Below are positions 14,344 to 27,212 of a DNA stretch of 64,000 nucleotides, piece after piece. The position numbers and the translations under genes are program-made. The stretch lies in assembly GCA_030704615.1 (NCBI GenBank), contig CM060733.1, forward strand, positions 32,860,001 to 32,924,000. Reading direction: 5' to 3'. Origin of the DNA: Takakia lepidozioides. Lineage: Eukaryota > Streptophyta > Takakiopsida > Takakiales > Takakiaceae. Under the pieces are notes generated by a model that was given only the letters and a program-made list of their open reading frames with translations, ran no database searches and was not told where the DNA came from. The stretch's first letter is position 1. The number at the start of each line of letters is the position of its first letter.

Positions 14344-17300
14344 CATTGGATGTGTGTTGAAATCACATAGAGATGGATGATTACCTGCTTAAAACCTTTT
14401 AATTCAGGTTGTAGATGGAGCCTTTTTCAAGGCTGATGATGTCTTTCTAGAAGAAGCAATCTGATTCAGACTTCCTTTCTAGTTTTGGCATGACTCTCTC
14501 TCTCTCTCTCTCTCCCCATGTCTAGGACCACAAGGCTAAGGCAAACAACAACTTACGAGTGCATTCTCTCTCTCTCCACAGCCGTTCTAGTTTACCCATG
14601 GATATTATAAAGTACCATTTCAATTTATTTCCATTCCTCCCACATTCAGTCTATTGGAGGGTTAGTTTCCCGTGGGGTCGAGACCTATACGGCTATGGCA
14701 AGCCAACGTTCGCAGGAAACGGCAGGCGTACATCATTAAATCTCCAGGCTGAGCCTAAAGCCCTGGCCCTGCTGGTGTCTAATTGCATCAATGGCCACAA
14801 GGCTACGGCAATGTCTTACAAGTACATTCTCTCTCTTATGAGTACATTCTTCTTCCCCTGGACTGGCCAAAGGAAATGTAGCAAACCTATCCAGACTGCA
14901 AAAGACGCAGATGGGCAGAAAATCTGATGTGTGAAAGGACATCAGATTCTCCTTCCGACTGTGCAATATTGTCATCCTGAGGTCTTGCAATTGGGATTAG
15001 GCTACTATCTCAATTGGGTTTAAAACCCAATTGGAAATGGGCCTATTGAGTAAAGCCTCTTGAATAACTGAGCCAGTAGAGCAAAGATTCTTCATAAAGA
15101 ACAAGTATGAAATCTAATGTTGTGCAGTCGGCAAGGTTGATATGGAACTGACCATCAACAACTAGAGCTGTCTGGTTTTCCACTTGCACCAGAATGCGTC
15201 CCTTGCGCCAAAATCCATCATCGCCAATATTAAGCAGTTTCTCCAAACTTCCTCGAAGGTTTCTATCTAACTGCATAGCACAACCTAAACATTTCAGAGA
15301 CTGCAGTTTTAAAGGCAAGTACATGCTTTATCCTACCTGTAGAATCCTCAATCACAAACAAAGGTCTTCTGAAAGTTCTGCAGGCCCTAATGCATGTATA
15401 CTAGGGGCCCGATATGCCCCTAGTCATATTTGGTACTTCTGAAGACAATAACTGTAGCACCAGAGAGTACAGAGTCTTGAGCTAACATCAGACACGCATA
15501 CAACTCTGCCTACGACAGTTCAATCAGAAGCATAGAATGACTGAGATAAATGAGGTTACACACCTCTGACCATGCAGATTTTGGCATGGCTAGAAAGATT
15601 GTCAATATGATACAACCAGGCCGTATGTAACTCTCCATGTCTGATGGTCGGTGTGCGAGCCACTCAAGAATCTGCAAGCATACCAACTTGAGAAACACAA
15701 CAACCAGAACATCCACAATAACATCTATACTATACGAGTTGCTAGAGGTCTTCAGTTAGATCTTTCTGCGGAGCTCCAAAGCATGGACTTAGCTATGACC
15801 TATATTAAGAATCCAACTACAGATGGGCAAAAACCTCGAAATTTGTGGTATCCCTTCCAAAAGACAAACAGACAAATAATACAGGGCAAAGACAGTGGCT
15901 ACAGATCTGATGGGGTGTGTTGCAAGTGGTTAACAAACCTGTGTCCGCAAAGATTGAGGGAACTCTGCTGGATTACGATCAAACAGCTTGAATGATATCC
16001 GTCCTGTTCGCCCCTGCCATTTCCAGTGCCAACAAACACCAAAAGGAAACATTGATCATAAGAAAATGGCCATAATCAAAATCCCACTTCTGTCACAAAC
16101 CTCGCCTCTTGTCCAGTTAACTGGTGAGCATCAAACTCTTATACTGTACTCAAAAGAGATGGTGGAGATATGTTCATAGCCTTCCCACTGAAGCTTTTGG
16201 CAAAGTCGTTTCTTCAAAGAAACTGGAAAATCAGGGGAAGCATAACCACACAATATATGAGCAAACATCCCTTGTAGGCTCCCAAACCCTTCCCGTGTTG
16301 CCAGCAGGGAATACCCACATGTGACAAAGAAGTTTGTCTTTAATAATTTGCCTTCAGGTAGTTTACCTGCCAGTCGCCATCAGAGCTCCCTGGTGATTGT
16401 TGCTCTGATCCAGACTGCGAATTCTCACTAAGTTGTTGGGGTGGTGGCTGCTGCAAATCAATTGATGGGCGAGAATAGGGTGACACAGCCTCATGGGATA
16501 ACCGTGTATCATGCTCTCCAAGAGATGTCGGTAAAGATCGGCCCTCTTTATCTACTATGGAATGATCTGCTGAATCATTGTCCGGACTTGTGATGGATTT
16601 CCTGTTTGCAGTACTCCTGCTCTCCACTGCCAACTTCAGAGGGACTGGTCTTTGTCCTGCCGGTGTTAACAAGTCATGCTGAAGTGGACTCCCATTTGGA
16701 GAGGAATGGTCACCCTGGCATGTTGACTTCAGCTGCTGCAATGCCATGGATGATCTAGAAGGTGACTGTCTGAGGTCCAAGGACCTAGGCGCCCTTGCAT
16801 ACATGGGGGAAGAAAGAAGAGCAGGTGCCAAAGTGGTGTGATCAATATATCTCTGAGAAGGACCTGCTTGGGAATCCACTGCTTCAGTCTGGGATGTGGA
16901 CGCAAGTGTCAAGGGTCCAGGACCAGGCACACCTCGAAGAGCAGGCTCTAAAGCTCCCTGTGCAGTTCTTGCAGCCACGGACGTCTGACCTTTGAGGCTA
17001 TTCTGCAGCAACAATGACAGGGCTTCGGTCGATGGACCTGCCAATCTGGAGAGAAGGGCTTGAGCCTCACCGGCTAAGTCGGTAGCATGCCCAGTAGTTG
17101 GAGGTGTTTGACCTGGTCGGCAGGCCACTCCAGCTGTGACAGGGTCAGGGTTACCACTCAAGTGGCTCCACGTTGCTGCAGTTTTGCTTAAATCCTCCAA
17201 GATTGTAGAGGCTGTGCCTGCCTTCTTCAAGCACTGCAAGAGTACCTCCCGATCTTTTACTGCCCCACTGACCCGATCCAGGGAGCTTGTTGCTGAAATG

Positions 17301-19461
17301 ATCACATTGCAAAGGACAATATATCACATTTATGGCAAGCAGTAACAGTTGTCATCATCAAAACATATAATATCAGACTGCCATAAGCTTGTGGAGGCCA
17401 TTACATTTTCATTATTTTTTGAGATGCATGAACGTACAATCCGAATTTCCTAGTTCCCCCAAAACAAACACCTTTGTATTCACACTTCAAGCTACAAGAA
17501 CACCAGTCAGGCAAGAAAAGTCAAACACACATGTGCTCCCAGTTTGCATAAAAAAAGCATGCAAATGGCAGTACATCTTGCCCAATATCCCTATGAAGAC
17601 AGCAATGACAATCAAACGTTACAAACTACAGCTCAATACTTCTCACAGCTTTCAAAGATAGAATTGGTGAAAAACAAGTCAAGAAACAGCCTTGGCAGGT
17701 AAAACCGTCCCGAAAGAGCTAACAACGACATGTAATGCAGCATCAACTCTCCTGATATCCACAGAAAGAACAAAAGCATGTATTCAGGGAAAGGACAGGG
17801 CCCAAAAGGAATCTCAAAGCCAGAGAGACAAACCTTGGAGATGGGACAAGATATCGAGGAAGCTAGCTAATCCTGAGCCTTTGCTCACCCTGTCTTCATC
17901 AGCCATCAAGTAGGCTCGAGCAGCTGCTGCCTCAGGTTGTGTCTTCCTCCGGCGCCTGTTGTGACCTGCCAACCGTCTCCGACAGCTCCGCTTGCCTTCA
18001 TCAAACTCTGGCAATGGATGAAATCTGCACCAAGGTAAACTTGTCACCCAAAATGCATACTGTATGGAACCCTAATATGTTAGATCATCAAAGTTGGGAT
18101 ACTGGCCGAAGTATCTGTAAGTATCTCCACTGCCCATAGGCCAAAGCCACAAGGCCCCTTGCAAATTGCTAAGCCTCCACAAGCATTGATGAGTGAACTT
18201 ATCCTTAGTGTGTGGCAGAAACTGAGACCAGGACACGTGATAAGTGTCCACCTTTATGCTGATGTGCTGCTGTTGAAATAGATCTACACAGGGACATGCA
18301 ACGTTGTGCCCATACCCTGCCCACTACCATGAGCCAACAGGAGCCTCCCCGCAATCTTACGGAAACCAGCATTTAAGCCAGGTGTGTTATAACTACAGAG
18401 GCCAACATTCAGCCTTTAAAAAAGTAGCCTTTATGATTGGTAGGTACGAACTATGAGGATGCACAAACCAGAACAAAATACACAACAGGAGTGTGAAATA
18501 AAACCTGCTGCACTGCTGGCAGAATCGCTGCATGAGCCGTGAAACTGGTGCCTTCGCCGCTTTTGAATGCATTTCACAAACTTTGTGCCGTCGATGGTAA
18601 TCTTTTGCTTTGCTGAGATCTGCTCTGCAATCATCCACTTGACACATGGGAAATTGCGACTGGGGAGAAGAGGAGCGATACCGCTTCCCAGTCCGTGCGC
18701 CACTTCCATTTTCTTCAGCATATGAGTAAGAGTCTCCTCCTAGTTTCAGACTGAGAGATCCAACTTCCTCAGGTGAGGCATCATCTCTGATGAAAGATCT
18801 CTTCTCATTCAACCGTGGAGAGGGAATTTCTTTGCCGAAAAAAGATTTGCTTCTAAGCTCGGACTCGTCATCTTCATTAGCATCACTTGCCTCCTCGGGT
18901 GTTGAGCCTCCTCCCACCCCAGAGGCTGGTTGTGCTACAAACATAAAATTGTCCCAGTTCCATGCTTTCCCTCCCCAATTCATCCTATGGGGCAGACCCT
19001 CTGCCTCCTGCGCCAAATGGCGATCCCAATTTGATGAAGATGTCCAAGGTGCATCAGCACAGTCTCCAGACAAGGACACAGAGCTTGGATGCATTGTCTT
19101 TCCACCTCCTGCAGTGCTTTTGACTTCAGACAATTACACTGCACTGGCAAATCAAGCCCAAAAAGAAAACTTTATATAGGACTACTGCCAGACCTATCTA
19201 AGAAACTCCTGTTCTGGCCCTTCAGAAAATTCCACGTATTGACGGACAACTGATCAGGTAATCAACGTTTTCTCATCACCTTATGCATTCCGCCCTACCC
19301 ACCCACCCCCCCAACACACACACACACAAAAGAAATCCAAGCACACATGAATTTCTCCAAAAATTGAAGCACTCACCTCCAGGGAAGAATTGGTGCTGAA
19401 AGAAAGGTGGATTGGTGTGGCTAAGGGTGTCTACTCCAATCTGACCCACTTCACTCTCCAT
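11125..19461 (-). CDS. SBP-box transcription factor, long clade, with ankyrin region and C-terminal membrane anchor (SPL1/12/14-like)
   Basis: Spliced minus-strand gene. Exons by phase-consistent GT-AG sites: 19377-19461 (ATG at 19461), 18505-19108, 17834-18024, 16377-17292, 15939-16013, 15564-15671, about 15100-15270, 14083-14218, 13574-13799, 12946-13186, 11828-12228 and 11125-11640 (TAA). The SBP domain is split by an intron at the usual place. The first zinc-finger half is [20 protein letters not shown] with CEMH and FCQQCSR. The second half is [20 protein letters not shown], followed by the RRRR-type nuclear signal. C-terminal regions match the long plant SPL clade: [15 protein letters not shown], a conserved VRPIAI block, an ankyrin-like [21 protein letters not shown] segment, a hydrophobic span [20 protein letters not shown], and the terminal [15 protein letters not shown]. 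It should bind GTAC-core DNA motifs. The tail suggests possible membrane tethering. The donor of the exon near 15100 is not fixed. Confidence 0.9.
14303..14342. repeat. (CT)n microsatellite in an SBP gene intron
   Basis: About 20 uninterrupted CT dinucleotides lie in the intron between the exons at 14083-14218 and about 15100-15270. A shorter CT run lies at 14494-14513 and further ones near 14567. Confidence 0.95.
14510..14860 (+). repeat. Dispersed repeat fragments, probably LINE-derived, in an SBP intron
   Basis: Motifs recur here that also appear at 44480-44550, 44996-45125 and 30560-30645: CAAGGCTA(A/C)GGCAA, then a TTAC(G/A)AGT(G/A)CATTCTCTCTCT stretch, and GGAGGGT(T/C)AGTTTCC followed by GGGGTCGA. 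Two partial units lie in tandem (near 14525-14580 and 14655-14840). The copy at 44141-44550 is joined to a sequence resembling a non-LTR reverse-transcriptase tail, which suggests the family's origin. Boundaries are approximate. Confidence 0.45.
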
Positions 19462-20956
19462 ACTTTCCCGTCACAGAGCCACACGAGCTCAGGGACTCGG
19501 GTTGGTTCCAAAGAGCCAGAGGAAAACTCCTCCAATGCAGAAACACTTGGCAACCTGCTCACCTTATACAACACTTACAACCAGTGTGAGAAAGACTTTC
19601 CCTGTTTCTTCCCCAAGACTCTCGTGATGTGAAAGATGCAGTGTCCACATCTGAGATGCCGGCGAAGACTCCAGAAAACATATTTGCACCTTCCGGCTGA
19701 AATGGCGAAGTACACCAATTGGAAGACCGTATCTTTATGCCATATCTCAACCACCAGACAGTCAACGTTAGACAAGCAGACGTGCACTCTGAAACAGAAC
19801 TCTTGTGGTGATGTCTGAATTTCCTTCTGTAAACCTTAGGCTTGAAATGGAAGTACTCGACGCTCCTGGCGTGACAACCGACACTGTGCATCAGCATGAA
19901 GAGTTGCTGCTGCCTCAGGTGTCGTCAAACGCCAGCTCCATCGTCTAATTTGGCCCCCGAAGAGAAAAGATTCTCCAGAGCTAAATCAAAGAAGCGCTAC
20001 GTATATATAAGTGCAAGCGCTTCCTCCCAAATGCACCATATCAGTCTTGTATATATAATCCTTGGCCATTAGCCCGCCTGGCCGCTGGAGCAAAAAATGC
20101 TTCTTGGAACTGTTAGGTCCAAGGAAGTCTGTAGTACTGTCGGTCTGTCATATCCTCCATACCAAATTTATGGTTCAGTGGCCCCTCCAATCCACCTAAT
20201 ACCAAACCGGAACCATCCCAAGCAAACCGCATATCAACCTACTAGTCACAATCCGCGACTCACAGGTATCGTTTCCTTCCCCTTTCCTTCTTTCCTTCTA
20301 TCTTCTCGTTACGTCGATAACATTTCAGTCCATTCTGCGCTTTTCCTTGTCTCCAGACACACAGTAGTACCTTGACCTTGCCACACGATAAGCGAGAACA
20401 GACACTACTCTCCTCCAAACGGAAGAAAGACCATCATACAGTTTTCAGTTCCAACAGACAACATTCGTCACGGTTTAGGAGAGCCGAGGATCGAATATAA
20501 ACAGAAGCAATTGCAGACAGCATACATCAGACAGCGGATACATACAAAGGAACCTCGTCTACGTTGGAAACATTAACCTAATCTACAGGACAGATTCTCC
20601 TTGTGCAGCACCACAGCACGCGCTCTCTCTCTCCCCTTCGTTCCTCAGTCAAAGCTCCGCGCAGCGGACACACTCGAGGGAGGCTCCACCGTGCCCACGC
20701 ACACCCTCCCCCGTCTGGATGGATGAAATACATCCATACTGCTGCAAGGGCCCCGCCGCACGGGTGTACGGCAGAAAAATCCGTCGCCGCGATCTTTCCG
20801 TCAACCGCACTCCTCGTAACTCTGTCGTCTTCTGAACGGAGACGAACAGAGACGGTGTCGTACCACTATCCGTCCGCTGGCCCACGTCATGGAGCCCAGG
20901 TGTCGGTCAGCATGCGGTCGTCGTCGGTACACAATAGTGAGCTTCCCAGTAAGTCA
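19462..20956 (-). promoter_or_regulatory. SBP gene upstream region (5' UTR and promoter, approximate)
   Basis: No coding exon is evident upstream of the ATG at 19461. On the minus strand a donor-like GTGAGC follows at about 19562, so a spliced 5' UTR is possible. TATATATAA-like sequences occur at about 19999-20010 and 20047-20058. 20600-20940 is GC-rich and CT-rich, as in a plant promoter-proximal or leader region. Exact transcript start unknown. Confidence 0.35.
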
Positions 20957-21561
20957 AGCTCCAGTTAAGCCCCAACAGATCGGACTGGGTGATAGGGATT
21001 CTTAGCCCTTATTAGCCGAACGGACCGGGATCGGAATTGCGGATAGAAAAACCAGTGGTACCTCGGTTTCAAACTTTAAATTGATTAAAACAGTAAAAAA
21101 TCTTAAAGGAAAAAAAACCGGTCGCATAGCTCCAGGTTAAGCCCCAACAGATCGGACTCGGTGATAGGGATTCTTAGCCGGACGGACCGGGATCGGAATT
21201 GCGGATAGAGAAACCAGTGGTACCTCGGTTTCAAACTTTAAATTGATTAAAACAGTAAAAACCGGTCGCGTAGCTCCAGTTAAGCCCCAACAGATCGGAC
21301 TCGGTTATAGGGATTCTTAGCCGGACGGACCGGGATCGGAATTGCGGGTAGAGAAACCAGTGGTACCTCAGTTTCAAACTTTAAATTGATTAAAACAGTA
21401 AAAACCGGTCGCGTAGCTCCAGTTAAGCCCCAACAGATCGGACTCGGTGATAGGGATTCTTAGCCGGACGGACCGGGATCGGAATTGCGGATAGAGAAAC
21501 CAGTGGTACAAACTTTAAATTGATTAAAGCAGTAAAAAATATTAAAGGAAAAAAAACCAGG
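20957..21561. repeat. Tandem minisatellite, four units of about 143-171 bp
   Basis: Four head-to-tail copies start near 20957, 21128, 21272 and 21415. Each begins AGCTCCAG(G)TTAAGCCCCAAC and contains GATCGGACT(C/G)GG, GGATTCTTAGCC, GGACCGGGATCGGAATTGCG and CAAACTTTAAATTGATTAAA. Periods are about 171, 144 and 143 bp. The first copy carries an extra segment (CCTTATTAGCCGAA region plus AAAATCTTAAAGG), and the last lacks the CCTCGGTTT part. The array lies just upstream of the SBP gene. Confidence 0.95.
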
Positions 21562-22671
21562 CCTGGAGCGACCATTCAGACAAATCAGGCCCCTTAGTTA
21601 TAGTGATAGGAGAAAACAACCTCTTTCCAAGTAACCCTGCAAAGCACAAGGCTCATGTGACAAAGGACACAACTAGTCCGTAGCAAACTGCAGTTGCGAC
21701 CGACCGAAAATTCTCAATGTAAAGCATATCTTTATATGGGATCCAATGGAGTGCGACCATGAAATGCAAATGATGCATCCACAAGCGTCCCCAGATGCCT
21801 TGCCGGAAATGGAGAGGTAGGCAGGCAAGATGCAGGGGTGGACCACCACAAAATGTAAAAGCTCCAATGAGCATGGAACTCTCCCCATGCAGAAACCGAA
21901 CACAAACACAACGGCCAAATAGGACGTCACGAAATAAAAAATGCCTTCCGCTGGATGGTAGCATTTCCCAGCTGGGAGGAGTACAAAAGTGCAAGTTGTA
22001 AGTTAGTAGGTTTTGTGGGACCGGGAAGGAGTTGACCATATTGGTACTACAATGCGGAGTACACATAGAGAGAGCCCTGTGGTTGGTTGTGCAGCGAGTG
22101 ATAGGTCGCAATCTAGATCCGATGAGAAGACGAACGAACCGTGAGAGAGAGATATGATGCCAACCGAAGATAGCCTAAATAAGAGCCTTTTCCCTTTTGC
22201 GGGTACCCATTAACCATCACCGAAGGCATCATTGGTGCGTCGCGAGCTGCTGCAGTGATGATGATGCTGATGGGTAGTTGTTTCCGTTCACGGAACGATC
22301 ACCGGTCTGTTGGGATGATCCCGATATCCGATACCATGCAAAGTGGGTTGGTGCTACCCACCCACAAAACCAAGAACTGTTCGCACCAAGATCTCCCAAA
22401 TGTGTAAGTGTAGAATGGACTCCCCCAAAATCCTTACGCCTCAATGGTGGTTAGTTTTTCCACCCTCTGCAATATATTCAGGGCTCTGTTTGGTGACCCT
22501 TATTGTGACCACCGACCTCTAATATAAACTTTTTTTTAAATTAAAAATAAAAGGGGAAAAAGCCCTGTATACCTATCATATTAAAGAAGGAGTCCTGGAA
22601 AAAATAACCAGGACAGGAGGCCATAAGGCTTAAACTTCTTAAACTTCCAAACACACCAATTCTGTACAGTT
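21562..22671. other. Intergenic, no gene recognised
   Basis: Open frames on the minus strand (21653-22111 and others) have no domain I recognise and overlap in several frames, as expected by chance. 22530-22560 is A/T-rich low complexity. Confidence 0.35.
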
Positions 22672-22912
22672 ATTCTTATTCTTATTCTTATTATTATTAT
22701 ATTTCCAGGTGAATAATATATGGGAGCGACAACTCACAATTCAAGACCAGGCAAAAAATAACCCCCTTCCATTGATGAGGCATACAGGAGACTGAACGAC
22801 TGAACCCCAAACCCAGAGGCCAACGAAACCAGATAATACCAGATACGACAAGGTAGTAGGATTTGAACCCAAAATCAGCTGGGTGGTTATCCAACCGAGC
22901 TACCAACCCGTG
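22672..22912 (-). repeat. tRNA-derived SINE, copy 1
   Basis: On the minus strand the element opens with a tRNA-like head. An A-box-like TGGTAGCTCGGTTGG lies at 22891-22905 and a B-box-like GGGTTCAAATCC at about 22859-22870, spaced as in an RNA polymerase III promoter. A body follows, containing GGGGGTTATTTTTTGCC and TTGAATTGTGAGTTG, then an ATA/AATAAG-rich tail at 22672-22708. The second copy at 36366-36612 shares the head, the body motifs and an AAT tail in the same order, which supports a SINE family over a stray tRNA gene. Confidence 0.8.
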
Positions 22913-23360
22913 ATAATTTGACGGATTGATAACATTATTGGTATGGCCATAATGACATAAGACATGGGATGCATCAAAATCACAAGTCCATGATATGTCA
23001 TCCAAGCATTGACCTGAACAAACGAGACCTTATGGATGAATGCCTTCCTCATCCATGATATTCCTTCAATAAAAAGCCCAATCTGAGATGAATGCGGTTG
23101 TGTCGGGTGATGATAGCATGACCTGGTAACACGTAGCAATATAGGTGGACCGTGGAATTATGGCGGCACGATGATACCGATGTATGTGAACGATGACATG
23201 GGTCAGCGCATGCCGACCTCACGGGGCCACTGCGAGCCGTACCGACTGACGTGTCTACTAGGACATCGTACAATGCATATCGTACCGTACGACGATGTAC
23301 CACTATAAGGTAGGTAGATAGGTACCTAGCACATCTGCCACGTACCCCTGTACGTTGACA

Positions 23361-23817
23361 TGTAAAGCCCCATACTTGCTTAGCCTGGAAATGGCCCATT
23401 TCATCCAAAACGGCGGTACACATCCATAGTATATTCTTTTGACGTATAAAACCGTTAAACCGTTACAATGATATCTAGGTTAGGGTTAGTTTTTGCCGCT
23501 GGCTCGATCCTGGCCCTTCATCAGATCTAGGGCTACAAGGCAGCGCCGTGGGCTTTGGCATGTGATGCCTCGCCACGCGGCGGGCTACTATGGTTAGGGC
23601 TTTTGTATAAAGACGGCGCCCTGACACAAGGTCAGGACGGTGTATTCAGGTATTAGTGTATATGTGATTTGAGTGTACAAACTTTGGATGAGAGCTCATG
23701 TGTGTCAGATCCGCCTGCTTGATCCTCCTCTCGCGCATTGCCTGCTCTTTCGCTTGCCCCTTTGTTGTAAAAACACGTTTCTTGAGAGGAAGGGAGTATA
23801 TGTTTCAGGCTCGTTTT
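23361..23817 (+). repeat. 5' LTR of gypsy element 1
   Basis: Matches the 3' LTR at 27528 over about 455 bp with scattered substitutions. Contains TATAAAGACGG at about 23608, a likely TATA box. The similarity stops at CTCGTTTT; the expected GCAGGCTTTACA terminus is absent, so this LTR is truncated or rearranged at its inner edge. Confidence 0.85.
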
Positions 23818-25050
23818 GGAGAGAAGTCGGGTAGCGTCTAGGTGTTTTAGCATCCACTGCCCGCCCTGACAGCATTTGTTGGGTTGTTGAGGGATCTGCG
23901 CGCTAATATTTTGATCGTTGCTCTCTAATCAGTCTTGTCTGATGGCGGCCGGCCACTATGCGATGTTTTCTCCTGTTGTTTCGTTTTCTTTCTCACCCTG
24001 CTCGTTGTGTTGTGTTGCAGGACGATGGCCTCGGTGCGTAGTACTAGTTGTGTAGCACGCAGAGAGGAAGAAAGCCTGTCGGTGCAAGTTGATTTGGTTT
24101 TTGAGATTGAGACTGACCCTACTTTGACAGTAACAACTGATCTTGCTGTCACTAACCCCCCTCGACGTGCGCTGCTTGGCATTGTTGCCTCGCCCAGTGT
24201 CACCCCTGCCTAAACCCAGCACTGATGGTCTTGGTCTTGTCATGCATCTGAACTCAGCTAGCCCTAGATATGATGTTGATGTGAATGAAGCCGAGGTCTG
24301 GTCACCAAGAGATAAGATGTCACCCAGCTCTTTAGATAGCTGTGATGTTGAGTACTATAATTTTGACAATTTCTATGATCTAGGTCCTGATTACAAGTGT
24401 CCGAGAGAACGAGAAAGAGAGTTTGAGAGGGATATTGAGCGCTCTCAGGAGTATGATGAGTCTCTAGGAGAGTTGCTTCCGGAGGATGTGTAGTGGTTTG
24501 AAAAGTTTGAAGCATCTATTCGCGAGGATGTTCGTCGTCTGAACAGTCATCACGAAGCGATTTTTGTGCGACCTGGGTCTAGTTTTGGCTTTGAGAGAGA
24601 GAGTGCGTTGTGCCTGACCCGACCCGTTGTGGCTGTCAGGAACTCCCTGCGCTTGCGGCCAGAAGTGTTCAAGGCTCGTCTTCTTCATCATCGGCAGGTG
24701 CCCTGGGAAGCGCTAGGGCTCCACTTACCATTCTCAGTTCGCCGTGAGGCGGGCCTGTGGCAGACGACCGAACGGACAGCAGGCTCGTGGCTCTCGTTGT
24801 TGCTTGAAGGCTCTGGAGCCTTGTTGTTGCGAGCCCTTCGATTTCACTCCCGGGTGTGTCGTTACAAGCCCACAACGGTGGACTTGGTGGATGGTCTCGT
24901 GGGAAATAGTTTGCATCTGCAGTCATCCAACATCGTGATTTTGCCAGGCACCTGCTTTGAAGAGCAGCATGTCATTTGCCCTCGCGTTGCAGATCACCTG
25001 GATAATTTTCCCAATTCCTCAGTGTTGTCCCGGACGTTGCTCCTATCCTG

Positions 25051-27212
25051 ATGTTTTCCAACTTTGAGTTATCTTTCTTGCTTCAGACTGATGCATCTGA
25101 TGTTGTCATCTCTACAATCTTATGTCAAGTAGTAGAAGGCAATGAACATGTCATAGCTTATGTATCTCGTCGTCTAGATCGTCATGAAATGAATTATTCA
25201 ATATCTGATAAGGAGGGTCTAGCCCTGGTCTTTGGTGTGAAGCATTTCAGGCAATATATACATGCACCCGGTTTGTGGTAGGGACTGATCATCTTCCTCT
25301 AAAGGCTCTTGTTAAGCCAAGGGAACTTCATGGCAGACTTGCTAGATGGGCTATGTACCTACAGGAATTTGACATGGATATAGTCTACAAGAAGGGCAAG
25401 GAAAACACGAATGCTGATGCACTCACAGGGGTTGATCCACCTGTCAGCAGGCCTATGCTCACCTTGGATAACCTAGTTGCTGCTGATGTTGCCCCTCTTC
25501 CTGATCCTGCCCTTTTCTCAACCTTCTTTGTGCAGATCAGCAACCCTTGGCCCTGGATTCATATGACATATTGGCTGCTTAGGGCTGGTCTAGCCTGCTA
25601 AATGAGTCTGGTTGATTTATTCGTGTGTTGGTAAGTGTGGTGGATCTATCGCTTAGCGAGAATTCGGATGGTTTGGTGGAAGTTCCTTGTTGTGTTTCAT
25701 CCCTTCTCTTTCCTAGGCCCCCAAGTTTGTTGTAATTTCGCTGCTGCACTCCGGTGTGACTATTGGCTTGAGCCTCAAAGCCTGATTTGGCTGTCCATGA
25801 GTAGTAACAAAATGGGATGAAGGTATCCCTGACTGGAGATCATAAGTGCAGGCACTCCAGACCACCTTCTCTAAAACCCATTATCTACCTCTTGTGTGCA
25901 GTGCAGTCATGGATGATCAGCTACATGTTGCGCTACTCCAGCGATGTCAATCTGGGCGTTCGCCAGTTGGCCTTTTCGAGTCCTTGCGTAAAACAGATTC
26001 TCTATCATGTGTCTACTCACCGTTTTATGGGTGATAAGTTTTTCAAGAAGCTCACTAGAGGAGGAGCGTCATGCTATTTGGAGGTGCCACCACAGAGCCA
26101 GCTGAAATGCTTTATTGGAGCGTTTTCATTGTTCTTTGTATGCAGGTCACATTGGTATCAAGAAAACTGTGGTCCGCATCCAAGAGGTATGCTATTGGCT
26201 GGGAATTCACCGAGACGTTACCGAGTTCATCTCTAAGTGTAAAGGTTGTCGTGCTAACATTGCTCTCCCTAGGGCCCGGATCTTGTATGAGCTGCAGCCT
26301 TTGCCTGTCACCCATGCTTTTGCTCGTGTTGGCATTGACTTGGTAGGACCCCTCGCACTCACATCAAAGGGTCAAAGCTACCTTTGTGTTGCTACCGACT
26401 ACTTGACTAAGTGGGTAGAAGTCCGGCCTTTGCGTTCCAAGGCTAGTACTGATACTGTAGCTCAGTTCTTCTTCAATGAGATCCTTATGCGGCATGGGTG
26501 TCCTCGGGAGATACTCACGGATCAGGGCAAGGAGTTTTGTAACCAGCTCATCACGGTGATTTGCTTCAACTTTGGTGTTAAACATTCTACCACCGCCCCA
26601 TACCATCCCCAGACCAATGGCCTTACGGAACGTTTCAACCAAACTCTTTGCTGAATGTTGGAGAAGAATGGTGCACTTACCAGGGAGTGAGATACATTTC
26701 TTTCCCCTATTCTCTTCGCTTATCGCACCGCCATGCATGTTATCACCAAGAAAACTCTTTTTGAGTTATTGTATGGTCGTTAGTGTGTTTCTCCTTTGCA
26801 TTCTACCCCTCTTATCTCTACCGTTGTTGACCCAGTCGATCTTGAGACCTTTGTTGAGGATCTTCATGCTCGACATGCGGTGTCTATCCATGATGCCAAG
26901 ACAAACATTGGTAAGGCTCAACTAACCCAGGCCCGTAATTTTAACAAGCGTGTCAAGTATTCTAACATGTTTCAGGTGGGACAGACCGTGTGTGTTCGAT
27001 TACAACTTGGCAAGCATGTATGCAAATCTAAGCTTAAGATCGACGGTCCATACTTGATCTATCAAATTCTACGTGGGCGACGTGCTCTCCTTCTTCCCCA
27101 AGGCTCTAATACTGAAGTGCGGGATGAACCTGTTTCCTTGACAGACTTGGTGCATTCCGAGCTAGTTTCTGATCTTACATGTATCAATGTAGAGGGACGC
27201 ACGGTGGGGTGA
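25051..27212 (+). pseudogene. Gypsy pol remnant: RNase H, integrase
   Basis: Plus-strand pieces in different frames. 25051-25281 and 25275-25460 encode the RNase H region (LQTDASDVVISTILCQVV, HVIAYVSRRLDRHEMNYS, KEGLALVFGVKHFRQY, VYKKGKENTNADALT). 26115-26654 encodes integrase with the zinc-finger remnant (C-K-G-C), the catalytic aspartates in GIDLVGPL and ILTDQGKEFCN, and the glutamate in GLTERFNQTL. The reading then shifts and continues to about 27212 (VGQTVCVRLQLGKH). Frameshifts and a stop after NQTLC mean no intact polyprotein. The internal order RNase H-integrase is that of Ty3/gypsy elements. Confidence 0.88.

Noticed and set aside
22850-22912. Possible tRNA gene on the minus strand
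   Set aside because: A and B boxes are present, but acceptor and anticodon stems do not close convincingly and a non-tRNA body with an AT-rich tail follows; a second copy has the same body, so it is a SINE.
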